From assembly GCA_038527215.1 (NCBI GenBank), contig JBCBGC010000022.1, positions 1 through 64,000 on the forward strand: a stretch of DNA of 64,000 nt, given 5' to 3'. A program made the position numbers and the translations under genes. The DNA is from JAWPMV01 sp038527215. Its GTDB lineage: Bacteria; Bacteroidota; Bacteroidia; J057. The notes below the pieces were generated by a model. The model had not been told where the DNA came from. It saw nothing but the letters and a program-made list of their open reading frames with translations, and ran no database searches. Shown here piece by piece: positions 8,575 to 16,473 of this stretch. Within the stretch, counting starts at the first letter, position 1. Every line of letters starts with the position of its first letter.

Positions 8575-9726
8575 ATGGCCAAAAGAGATTATTACGAGGT
8601 GTTGGGGGTATCCAAAACCGCGACGGTCGATGAGATGAAAAAGTCTTATCGTAAACTCGCCATGAAATACCACCCGGACAAAAACCCCGGCGACAAGGAG
8701 GCAGAGGAAAAATTTAAAGAAGCCGCCGAAGCCTATGAAGTACTGAGCGACGACCAAAAGCGCGCCCAGTACGATCGCTTTGGCCATGCAGGTATGGGCG
8801 GAGCAGGTTCCTACTCTGCCCGGGGATTCGAAGATATCTTCAGTCAGTTTGGAGATATTTTCGGTGATTCCAGCCCCTTTGGAGATTTCTTTGGCGGGTC
8901 CACCGGAGGCAGAAGGCGACGCAGAAGAGGGCAGCGGGGTGCGGATATTCGCATTAAACTGGGTTTGACCCTGGAGCAAGTAGCCAATGGCGTAGAGAAA
9001 AAAATCAAACTCAATCGGCATGTAGTATGTCAAGTCTGCAATGGAACCGGAGCCGAAGACGGTACGGCCTTTCATACCTGCCCTACTTGTCAGGGTACGG
9101 GAGAAATTCGCCAGCAGGCCGGCGGAGGATTCTTCCAGCAGATTGTAGTTTCTACCTGCCCTACTTGCCAGGGAGAAGGTCGGATTATCGCCAGCAACTG
9201 TAAATCCTGTGAAGGCACTGGCCGCGTCAAAGAGGAAGATGTCGTAGTCGTAAAAATCCCACCTGGTGTACAGGAAGGCATGAACTTGAGCGTTAGAGGA
9301 CGCGGAAATGCCGGTTTAAAAGGCGGGAGCCCAGGAGACCTCATCGTACAAATCGAAGAAAAAGCGCACGAACACTTTGAACGGGATGGAGACAACCTCA
9401 TCCACGAGCTTTTCATCAGCTTCCCGGACGCAGCATTGGGAACCCAGGTCGAAGTACCCACCCTCGACAAGTCCGTGCGTATCAAAATCAATCCTGGTAC
9501 TCAAGCGGGCAAGATGGTCCGCCTCCGGGGCAAAGGGCTTCCCAATATCAATGGCTACGGCACGGGCAACCTTCTGGTACACATCAATGTGTGGACCCCG
9601 GAAACCCTAAGTGCCAAGGAAAAAGATATCCTGAAGGCATTCAGAGATTCAGCCAACTTTACGCCTAAGCCTACCCAGGAACAAAAAGGATTGTTTGCCA
9701 AAATCCGCGAGTTCTTTAGCGGATGA
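8575..9726 (+). CDS. dnaJ: Chaperone DnaJ
   Basis: A full-length 383-residue type I DnaJ, which stimulates DnaK ATPase and delivers unfolded clients. The J domain (1-70) has HPD at 33-35. A Gly/Phe-rich linker follows, then four zinc-binding CxxCxGxG repeats at about 151-220 (CQVCNGTG, CPTCQGTG, CPTCQGEG, CKSCEGTG), then the two substrate-binding beta domains. Its TGA overlaps the ATG of the next helicase gene (ATGA), so the two are probably translationally coupled. Confidence 0.98.
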   Translation: MAKRDYYEVLGVSKTATVDEMKKSYRKLAMKYHPDKNPGDKEAEEKFKEAAEAYEVLSDDQKRAQYDRFGHAGMGGAGSYSARGFEDIFSQFGDIFGDSSPFGDFFGGSTGGRRRRRRGQRGADIRIKLGLTLEQVANGVEKKIKLNRHVVCQVCNGTGAEDGTAFHTCPTCQGTGEIRQQAGGGFFQQIVVSTCPTCQGEGRIIASNCKSCEGTGRVKEEDVVVVKIPPGVQEGMNLSVRGRGNAGLKGGSPGDLIVQIEEKAHEHFERDGDNLIHELFISFPDAALGTQVEVPTLDKSVRIKINPGTQAGKMVRLRGKGLPNINGYGTGNLLVHINVWTPETLSAKEKDILKAFRDSANFTPKPTQEQKGLFAKIREFFSG

Positions 9727-11657
9727 TCAGTACCGATCTTTTACTCAACCATCTGGAGCTACTGGCTCTGGAAAAAGCTGAGGACCTTCGCCAATACCAG
9801 GAGAAGGTCCTCAAACGTAGTTTGGCCGAACGGGTAAAGAAAGGCGTATCCTGGTACCCCGTGAGCCTGCACAGACTCTATATTGGGATGGGAGAGCGTG
9901 TGGTGGTTGAACTGGAGAATACCGAGGGCAAAAAAAATAAACCTACCGCTTTTCAATCCGGAAGCATGGTAGCCCTCTTCGGCAACCTGTCGGACCGGGA
10001 AGCAGGCCGAGTGAGCGGGGTGGTAGCTTCTATTCGCAAAGGCATCATCAGAATCGCCCTGAGTACGGATTATATCCCCGAGTGGATTCACCACGCCAAG
10101 TTGGGGATTGACCTGGAATTTGATGACAAGACCTATCAGGAGATGGTCCGGGCCCTCAATCAGGTCATTGAGCCGAAGAAACAAAAACGGCTGCAATATC
10201 TGCGGGAGGTAATGATTGGTGAGGTGGAACCGGCTTTTCGTGAGTGGAAAGAAGTCCGGTACCAAAACCCAGCCCTCAACCCCTCACAGAACGATGCGAT
10301 CCAACGAGTCTTAGAAGCGGAAGATGTAGCCATCATTCATGGCCCGCCTGGAACAGGTAAAACGACCACCCTGGTTTTCGCTATTCAGGAAATCCTGCAT
10401 CACGAACATCAGGTCCTGGTTTGTGCCCCAAGCAATACCGCGGTTGATTTGCTCTGCCAGAAATGCGCCGCTCAGGGCATAGAAGTGGTACGCCTGGGAA
10501 ACCCCGCCCGGGTGGACGAAAACTTGCAGAATCTCACCCTGGATGGACGCATCAGCCAGCACAATGACTACGCTGCCCTGCGGAAACTCAGAAAAGAATC
10601 CGAGCAGATTCGGAAAAAAGCCCTCACTTACAAAAGAAATTTTGGGCCACAGGAGCGAAGCAAGCGCGGTGAATTACTCAAAGAGGCGCGAGAACTCAAG
10701 CAACTCGCCCATCAATTGGAGGATTATATCCTGCATCAGGTCTTACGTTCAGCCCAGGTAATCGCTACTACCTTGAGTGGAGCGGCCAGAAAAGAAATCG
10801 AGCATAAACGTTTTCATACGGTGCTGATCGATGAGGCAGGTCAGGCCCTGGCTCCAGCCTGTTGGATTCCTATCCTGAAAGCCGACCGGGTCATCATGGC
10901 GGGAGATCATTGCCAATTACCGCCCACCGTCAAATCCTTCGAGGCAGCGAAGAAAGGCCTGGACAAAACCCTGTTCGAACATATCATTCAGCGGAAGGAA
11001 GTAGATGTGATGCTGACCCGCCAATACCGGATGCCTGATTCCATTATGCGGTTTAGTGGCCGTCAGTTCTATCAGGACCAGTTGGAAGCGGATGAAAGTG
11101 TCCGTTACCGCCATCTGGGAGAAGGATTTCCGGTATTTTCTTTTGTAGATACTGCAGGCTGCGGATTTGAGGAAAGAAAAAATGGAGACACCCAAAGTAC
11201 CTCCAATCCAGAAGAGGCACAGATCCTACTAAAGCATCTGGCTATTCATTTAGATAAAGTCTCGACGGAACAAAACTCTCTGCTGGAACAAGACTTTTCC
11301 GTTGGGATCATCTCTCCATATAAGGATCAGGTGAAGGTGCTCAAAAAACAGCTCCTGGAAAGCCCTATGTTGTCTGACTATGAAAAGTGGATCAATATTC
11401 AGACCGTGGATGGATTTCAGGGACAGGAAAAAGATGTGATTTACATCAGCTTGGTCCGCTCTAATACCAAAGGGGAAATTGGGTTCCTGAAGGATATCCG
11501 GCGCATGAACGTAGCCTTGACCCGAGCCAAAAAGATGCTGGTGGTAGTAGGAGACTCCTCCACCATTGGCAATCATCGCTTTTATCAGGCTTTTCTGGAT
11601 TATGTAGAGGAAATCCAAGCCTATCGTACCGCCTGGGAGTGGATGTATGATGCCTAA
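9723..11657 (+). CDS. UPF1/SMUBP2-like superfamily 1 helicase
   Basis: A 644-residue SF1B helicase similar to IGHMBP2/UPF1. An N-terminal beta-rich region (about 1-170) resembles the 1B/stalk region that grips nucleic acid. Walker A GPPGTGKTTT lies at about 207 and DEAGQAL at about 369. GDHCQLPPTVKS, RQYRMPDSIM, TVDGFQGQEKDV and MNVALTRAKK follow in family order. These enzymes unwind RNA or DNA 5' to 3'; the substrate here is unknown. The ATGA overlap with dnaJ places it in the grpE-dnaJ operon, which suggests, without proof, expression under protein stress. Confidence 0.92.
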   Translation: MISTDLLLNHLELLALEKAEDLRQYQEKVLKRSLAERVKKGVSWYPVSLHRLYIGMGERVVVELENTEGKKNKPTAFQSGSMVALFGNLSDREAGRVSGVVASIRKGIIRIALSTDYIPEWIHHAKLGIDLEFDDKTYQEMVRALNQVIEPKKQKRLQYLREVMIGEVEPAFREWKEVRYQNPALNPSQNDAIQRVLEAEDVAIIHGPPGTGKTTTLVFAIQEILHHEHQVLVCAPSNTAVDLLCQKCAAQGIEVVRLGNPARVDENLQNLTLDGRISQHNDYAALRKLRKESEQIRKKALTYKRNFGPQERSKRGELLKEARELKQLAHQLEDYILHQVLRSAQVIATTLSGAARKEIEHKRFHTVLIDEAGQALAPACWIPILKADRVIMAGDHCQLPPTVKSFEAAKKGLDKTLFEHIIQRKEVDVMLTRQYRMPDSIMRFSGRQFYQDQLEADESVRYRHLGEGFPVFSFVDTAGCGFEERKNGDTQSTSNPEEAQILLKHLAIHLDKVSTEQNSLLEQDFSVGIISPYKDQVKVLKKQLLESPMLSDYEKWINIQTVDGFQGQEKDVIYISLVRSNTKGEIGFLKDIRRMNVALTRAKKMLVVVGDSSTIGNHRFYQAFLDYVEEIQAYRTAWEWMYDA

Positions 11658-11696
11658 AAAAAATGCCCCATCCACTGATCGGCAGAACAGGGATGG
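11656..11696 (-). terminator. Intrinsic terminator of the sigma-54 activator gene
   Basis: On the minus strand CCATCC-CTG pairs with CAG-(T)-GGATGG and is followed, after GGGCA, by T8. It lies 28 bases beyond the stop of the activator gene and just inside the convergent helicase gene's end. Confidence 0.7.
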
Positions 11697-11723
11697 AGCT
11701 CATCAAAAGACAAATGGTATTGA

Positions 11724-12914
11724 CTAAAAGATTGTTTCGGAGAAAATAAAGTCGTCGGAAGAAATCTGGTCCCCATCCGCAATCAGGGCTGCTCTTTCTA
11801 CCATCGCCTTCAACTCCCGTACATTTCCTGGCCAATTATGGCTCAATAGTTCCTTTAACCCATCCTTGGTGAAGGATTTCTCTGGCATGCGATTCTGCTT
11901 ACAGAAAGAAGACAAAAAGTATTTGGCCAATAAGACCACATCATTACCGCGCTCTCGCAAAGGCGGAAGGTGAATGAGAAATCCCTGCAAGCGATAGTAT
12001 AAGTCCTCCCGGAACAGCCCTTCCTTCACCCGCTGCCCAAGGTTTTTGTTGGTGGCGGCCAACACCCGCACATCCAGTTGAATTTCCTTATTGGAACCCA
12101 GGCGGGTAATGCGGCTTTCCTGTAAGACCCGTAGCAACTTGGTCTGTAAGCCTAGCTCCATTTCTCCGATTTCATCCAGGAAAATGGTCCCCCCGTTTGC
12201 TTCTTCAAACTTCCCAATACGCCGACCCGTAGCGCCCGTAAAGGCCCCTTTTTCGTGGCCAAATAACTCACTCTCGATCAGGTCTGCGGGAATGGCCGCG
12301 ACGTTGACCGGCACGAAAGGACGGCGCGCCCGGGGAGAATTATAATGAATGGTATTGGCGATTACTTCTTTGCCGGTGCCACTTTCTCCCGTAATGAGAA
12401 CCAGAATGTTACTTTTTTCCACCTTCTGGATCATCTTCAGGACTTTCAATACGCCCCCACTCTCGCCTACGACCGTTTGGTATTTGTTCCGGTCGATGAT
12501 TTCATTACGCAATACCTCTACCTCTTTGCGTAGACTGACGCTCTTGCTGAGGTTTTTCACCATATTGGTTAGTTCCACCACCGCATTTTCATTTTTGATG
12601 ATGTAACTGTTAGCCCCATTCGTGTAGGCTTCTACCACTACTTCCACTTTGTCCTGGCCAGAGAGAATGACGGTAGAAATTTCCTCATTATACTGGCGCA
12701 CAGATTTGAGGATCTCCAGCCCGTTCATGTCTGGCAGATTATAGTCAATACTGACGATATCTGGATTTTGGTGTAGGTTGCTGATAAAGTCCTGACCACT
12801 TTGAAAGACCTTCACATCGAAATTATCCTGCTGCTCTAAAGCCCGCTGTAACACTTTTCCGAATATGAGATCATCTTCTACGATGAAGACTTTGTTTAAG
12901 AATTTCCTTTGCAT
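11724..12914 (-). CDS. Sigma-54 activator response regulator lacking a DNA-binding domain
   Basis: A 396-residue NtrC-type protein. The receiver domain (8-125) has acidic residues at 13-15, phospho-acceptor Asp57 (SIDYNLPD) and Lys107. The AAA+ domain has Walker A GESGTGKE (176-183), the sigma-54-contacting GAFTGA loop (223-228), Walker B GGTIFLDEIGEM (from 241) and the LRERGNDV sensor region. The chain ends about 15 residues after the AAA+ lid (ADGDQISSDDF) with no Fis-type helix-turn-helix, so it probably activates without specific enhancer binding, as FlgR-like proteins do. The ATG at 12914 is preferred over an upstream in-frame start because MQRKFLNKVFIVEDD is a normal receiver opening. 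An HPt gene diverges from it. Confidence 0.92.
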   Translation of the reverse strand: MQRKFLNKVFIVEDDLIFGKVLQRALEQQDNFDVKVFQSGQDFISNLHQNPDIVSIDYNLPDMNGLEILKSVRQYNEEISTVILSGQDKVEVVVEAYTNGANSYIIKNENAVVELTNMVKNLSKSVSLRKEVEVLRNEIIDRNKYQTVVGESGGVLKVLKMIQKVEKSNILVLITGESGTGKEVIANTIHYNSPRARRPFVPVNVAAIPADLIESELFGHEKGAFTGATGRRIGKFEEANGGTIFLDEIGEMELGLQTKLLRVLQESRITRLGSNKEIQLDVRVLAATNKNLGQRVKEGLFREDLYYRLQGFLIHLPPLRERGNDVVLLAKYFLSSFCKQNRMPEKSFTKDGLKELLSHNWPGNVRELKAMVERAALIADGDQISSDDFIFSETIF

Positions 12915-13125
12915 GCTGTATACAATTGATAACGCTGAATCCGCAAGCAAAATGAATAAGTCTATTCGAAATCCTAAACCTTTAAATAGAAAAATATTAC
13001 AGGTATTCAACTAATATATCTCTCACCTGCAATTCCAATAAATTATGTAAACTTTACAGAACAAAAATATTGCGACAACCTAAAGTTTATCCGAGATTGT
13101 GGCCTCACCCTTTAGAACAGATCGC

Positions 13126-13494
13126 ATGGAAGCGGAAACATTTATTCTTGATTTTACCCACTTGCAGTCTCTGACCGGAGACGATAATGAATTCATGATT
13201 GAAATCCTCGAACTGATTGTGGAACAGTCACCGGATGTGTTAAGTGACATGCAGGATCAGCTTGCCCAGGACAATTATGCAGCGCTGGGTTCAACCGCCC
13301 ACAAATACAAATCTTCTATTAACATCCTGGGAAATGTAGAATTGTTATCCATGATGAATCAGCTGGAAATCAAATCTCACCATCAGGGCCCAAGGGAAGA
13401 ACTTTCTTCGCTGGTAGCATCATTTGAGAAAATTTGTGATCAAATGCTTTTCGCCATAAAAAATAAGCTTTCTGATCTGAAAGCTGCCGTTTAA
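13126..13494 (+). CDS. HPt phosphotransfer protein
   Basis: A 122-residue, all-helical HPt protein. His59 in the AHKYKSSINILG motif is the phosphorylated residue. HPt proteins shuttle phosphate between receiver domains in multistep phosphorelays. It is divergent from, and about 210 bases from, the sigma-54 response regulator, so it may pass phosphate to that protein. No histidine kinase is in the window. I prefer the ATG at 13126; an in-frame GTG at 13099 would add nine residues. A GTAAACTTTAC palindrome at 13047-13057 lies in the shared regulatory region. Confidence 0.85.
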   Translation: MEAETFILDFTHLQSLTGDDNEFMIEILELIVEQSPDVLSDMQDQLAQDNYAALGSTAHKYKSSINILGNVELLSMMNQLEIKSHHQGPREELSSLVASFEKICDQMLFAIKNKLSDLKAAV

Positions 13495-13513
13495 GCTTTC
13501 TAGATTCACTTTT

Positions 13514-13545
13514 AAGGCATGGTGGCTGGGCTACTATGCCTTTTT
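13514..13545 (+). terminator. Intrinsic terminator after the HPt gene
   Basis: AAGGCATGGT pairs with ACTATGCCTT (one G-T pair) and runs into T5. It starts 20 bases after the HPt stop. Confidence 0.75.
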
Positions 13546-13600
13546 CGTATATTTAGGGTCTGGTGAAGCGTAATTGATCTCTTCCCCTAACCCTTGGTTC

Positions 13601-14563
13601 ATGAAAAAATTCGTATTTGCCTTTGTGGGCACCCTGGCCTTCATCGCGCTCAGTTGTGAAGCTTCTTCCTCTCAGGAAACCACTACCCTGACCAACGAGC
13701 GTAGCACCCAGGCGGTGATTGATTCCCAACTCATTCCCTTCCCTTACGATCTCCAGCAGCCGGAAAAAACCATCACGCTTCCTCCAGAACTGGTAGAAGT
13801 ATCTGGCTTGAGCTACGTGGATGAGCAAACCCTGGCCATGGTGCAAGATGAAAAAGGCTTTGTGTTTCACCTAGACCTTGTCTCAGATAGTATTCGCAAC
13901 CGGATTCGCTTTGGCAAGTCAGGAGACTACGAAGGGATTGAGGTCATAGGGGACACCACTTATGTGGTCAAAAGCAATGGCAAAATTTACCGGATTGCCA
14001 ATTTGGACCAGGCAGAACCCAGCGTCACCAAATACGAGACGCCCTTAAGCGAGGAAGAGGATGTAGAAGGCCTGGGATATCTCTCTGCACAGGGAAAACT
14101 CTTGTTGGTGTGCAAAGAACCTATCGTGATCAATGGGCGGGAAGTCGAGGAACAACGAAGCGTCTTTGCTTTTGACCTCAAACAAAAACGCCTGCTACCC
14201 CAGGTATTTTTCCCCATCCACTTACTGGACATCAAGCAGTATATGACGCAAACCGCGACCACGGAAGCAGAAAAAAACCGGGCAGCAGATTTTAATCCGG
14301 ATAAAAAGAGTGCCTTTAAGCCTTCTGGTATTGCCCAACATCCTCAATCAGGTCATTTTTATGTCATCGCCTCGAATGGAAAATTGATGGTAGTCTTGAA
14401 CAAAAGCTATCAGGTCGTTCAGGTTCAACCACTGTCAAAAGAAATTTTCACCCAACCGGAAGGAATTGCATTCTCCCCTTCCGGCACCCTGTATATTTCC
14501 AATGAAGGAAAGGGAGGAAGTGGCACGGTCCTGGTTTTTCCCGCACAGGTGCACAATCGGTAA
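13601..14563 (+). CDS. SdiA-regulated-type beta-propeller lipoprotein
   Basis: A 320-residue protein. The ATG at 13601 gives a clean lipoprotein signal (MKKFVFAFVG...ALSC), with Cys18 as the lipidation site. The rest matches the SdiA-regulated family (PF06977, YjiK-like): EVSGLSYVDEQTL, GDYEGIEVIGDTTYVV, EDVEGLGYL, FKPSGIAQHP and FTQPEGIAFSPSGTLYISNE repeat as propeller blades. The family's function is not settled; phytase-like or esterase-like roles have been suggested by fold. A TATATTTA -7 box lies at 13548-13555, directly after the HPt terminator. Confidence 0.85.
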   Translation: MKKFVFAFVGTLAFIALSCEASSSQETTTLTNERSTQAVIDSQLIPFPYDLQQPEKTITLPPELVEVSGLSYVDEQTLAMVQDEKGFVFHLDLVSDSIRNRIRFGKSGDYEGIEVIGDTTYVVKSNGKIYRIANLDQAEPSVTKYETPLSEEEDVEGLGYLSAQGKLLLVCKEPIVINGREVEEQRSVFAFDLKQKRLLPQVFFPIHLLDIKQYMTQTATTEAEKNRAADFNPDKKSAFKPSGIAQHPQSGHFYVIASNGKLMVVLNKSYQVVQVQPLSKEIFTQPEGIAFSPSGTLYISNEGKGGSGTVLVFPAQVHNR

Positions 14564-14664
14564 AACAGCATACCCGGGATATGTGCAGCGTACCATGGAA
14601 TCTTTACCATTGGAGTGAAAAGACTAGATTCTCTGACTCCCGCTGGTTATTTTCGTTATAGTGA

Positions 14665-14672
14665 TATTTTTG
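14665..14672 (+). promoter_or_regulatory. -7 element for the VWA protein gene
   Basis: TATTTTTG matches TAnnTTTG exactly. There is no clear -33 TTG. It predicts a leader of roughly 95 bases. The remainder of 14564-14773 holds nothing I can identify. Confidence 0.4.
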
Positions 14673-14773
14673 AGGGCCTGAATGTAGTTGCAAATCTCAT
14701 CTTTTGTCCTCCTGAATTTACTGCCCTAACACACGAGTAGCGTAAAAAGTAAAAAAGGTTAACATTGCCTATC

Positions 14774-16471
14774 ATGCGGCAGAGAAGGGTTGTATGGGTT
14801 TATATTTTGCTCGCGTTCTGTAGCTGTCTTCCTCAGCTCCAGGCACAAAATGTCCTATCTGGAAGGGAGGATCGTAAACAGCAAAGTATCAACCGATACG
14901 TAGACTTTGCCAATGAGATCAACCATTTGTTGATGGATTTACATCTCAGGCTGGAGGCCTTGAATGCTGACGCCAATTTGTTTATCCAACAAGGAGGGGG
15001 GGAACTTCAGTTTCGCCTCCACGATATGGTCCATCATTACCACTTCTTTGGGGGCTTACAAGGTGTATGTACCCGTACCCAACATGGAACCAAATCCCTG
15101 GTTGACCTCAAAGAGTTGTATCAACTGACCAAATCCGGTGGACAGGCACTTTCTCCCAAAGCCAATCAGGAGTTCTCTCAAACCCGGGAGAGATTGATGA
15201 GCCACCTCAACCTGATTCTCAACCTTTCTGAGAAGCTGGTACTATATACGCAGCAAAAAAAATATGTGCAGGACTCCCGGCTCACAGAATTATATGCCCA
15301 TCTGCATCAGATTGCTGCGCTTTATGGTTCAGTGAAAGAGGCCTGCTTTGAACTTAAACTCCTGGTAAAGGAATATTCCCGTCCTTTGCCTCCTCCCCTT
15401 AAAGAATTGAATGATATCATCCTTCACGCGCGTAACCTCTGTTTAGACATTGCTGCGGGGAAGGAAGAATATGCCCGTCGCAACCTCATTCGCTTAGAAC
15501 TGGCGATACGGTCAGCCGAAGAAGGTCGGGTATTGCATCAGGATGAAATGCGGAAACTGGACCTGTATTATGATAAAGAGAATACAGGCTATCTCCACAT
15601 GATGGATTATGCCCGCGCGATCAAAAGGCGGGCTGAGGCTTACCTCAATGCAGATTGGTACAGCCCTGCATACAAAGCTTACGGTAAGCATTATTATTAC
15701 TATAATGAACGCATGCTGGGCCTGTTCAACCATCATAAATATGGGATCACGGCTTATTACAACCGCTTTCTGGGCTTTGCCAGCAAAACGTTTAACCGTG
15801 AGATGGAAGAGGTACCGCTCTTTAAGGTCCTCTCCCCTAACCTGGCCCCCAAGATCGCAGAGGCGATCAGTCCGGTAATGGCCAAACTTTCGAAAGCCGA
15901 GAAGGAAAGAGCCTTACAAGGGGCCGCTGCCAATAATCTCGTCTTTTTGCTTGACGTATCTGCTTCTATGAATCGTCCCGAAAAACTGCCCCTAATGAAG
16001 GCAGCTCTGGAGGATTTTATCGAGCTGCTACGTCCGGAAGATCAGGTGGCCATTGTCGTATTTGCAGGAGAGGCCAACGTACTTCTGACCACTACTCCAG
16101 CCATTTTTAAAGAGGAGATCTACATAGCCATCGATAGGTTGGCCACTGGCGGGAAGACCAAAACGCTGAAAGGATTTAGAGAAGCCTACCGCCTGGCTGA
16201 GCGGAACTATATTCCCGGCGGGAACAATCGGATTATTTTCGCCTCAGACGGATCCTTTGATACAGGCGCTAATCTGAGAAGAATGATTGAGAAAAAGGCT
16301 AATCAGGACATCCAGCTGACGGTATTTCTTTTCAATAACCGCGAGTCTGCTAAAGTAGCCGAGCAGCTATCCATTCTCGCCAATCTTGGAGGCGGAAATT
16401 ATGCCCACATCCGTCCACAAAATGCACAAAAGATTCTCATTCGGGAGGCTAATGCAGTGCGTAAACGCTAG
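14774..16471 (+). CDS. Secreted von Willebrand factor A domain protein
   Basis: A 565-residue protein from the ATG at 14774; an in-frame TTG three codons upstream is less likely. It has a signal peptide (VYILLAFCSCLPQLQAQ), a long helical region (about 30-380) with no family I recognise, and a C-terminal VWA domain. Its MIDAS is DVSASM at about 393, with a later TGG and a SDGSFD segment, so metal-dependent ligand binding looks intact. It should act in the periplasm or on the surface. It ends 2 bases from the convergent ackA-pduL gene. Confidence 0.82.
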   Translation: MRQRRVVWVYILLAFCSCLPQLQAQNVLSGREDRKQQSINRYVDFANEINHLLMDLHLRLEALNADANLFIQQGGGELQFRLHDMVHHYHFFGGLQGVCTRTQHGTKSLVDLKELYQLTKSGGQALSPKANQEFSQTRERLMSHLNLILNLSEKLVLYTQQKKYVQDSRLTELYAHLHQIAALYGSVKEACFELKLLVKEYSRPLPPPLKELNDIILHARNLCLDIAAGKEEYARRNLIRLELAIRSAEEGRVLHQDEMRKLDLYYDKENTGYLHMMDYARAIKRRAEAYLNADWYSPAYKAYGKHYYYYNERMLGLFNHHKYGITAYYNRFLGFASKTFNREMEEVPLFKVLSPNLAPKIAEAISPVMAKLSKAEKERALQGAAANNLVFLLDVSASMNRPEKLPLMKAALEDFIELLRPEDQVAIVVFAGEANVLLTTTPAIFKEEIYIAIDRLATGGKTKTLKGFREAYRLAERNYIPGGNNRIIFASDGSFDTGANLRRMIEKKANQDIQLTVFLFNNRESAKVAEQLSILANLGGGNYAHIRPQNAQKILIREANAVRKR

Positions 16472-16473
16472 GA

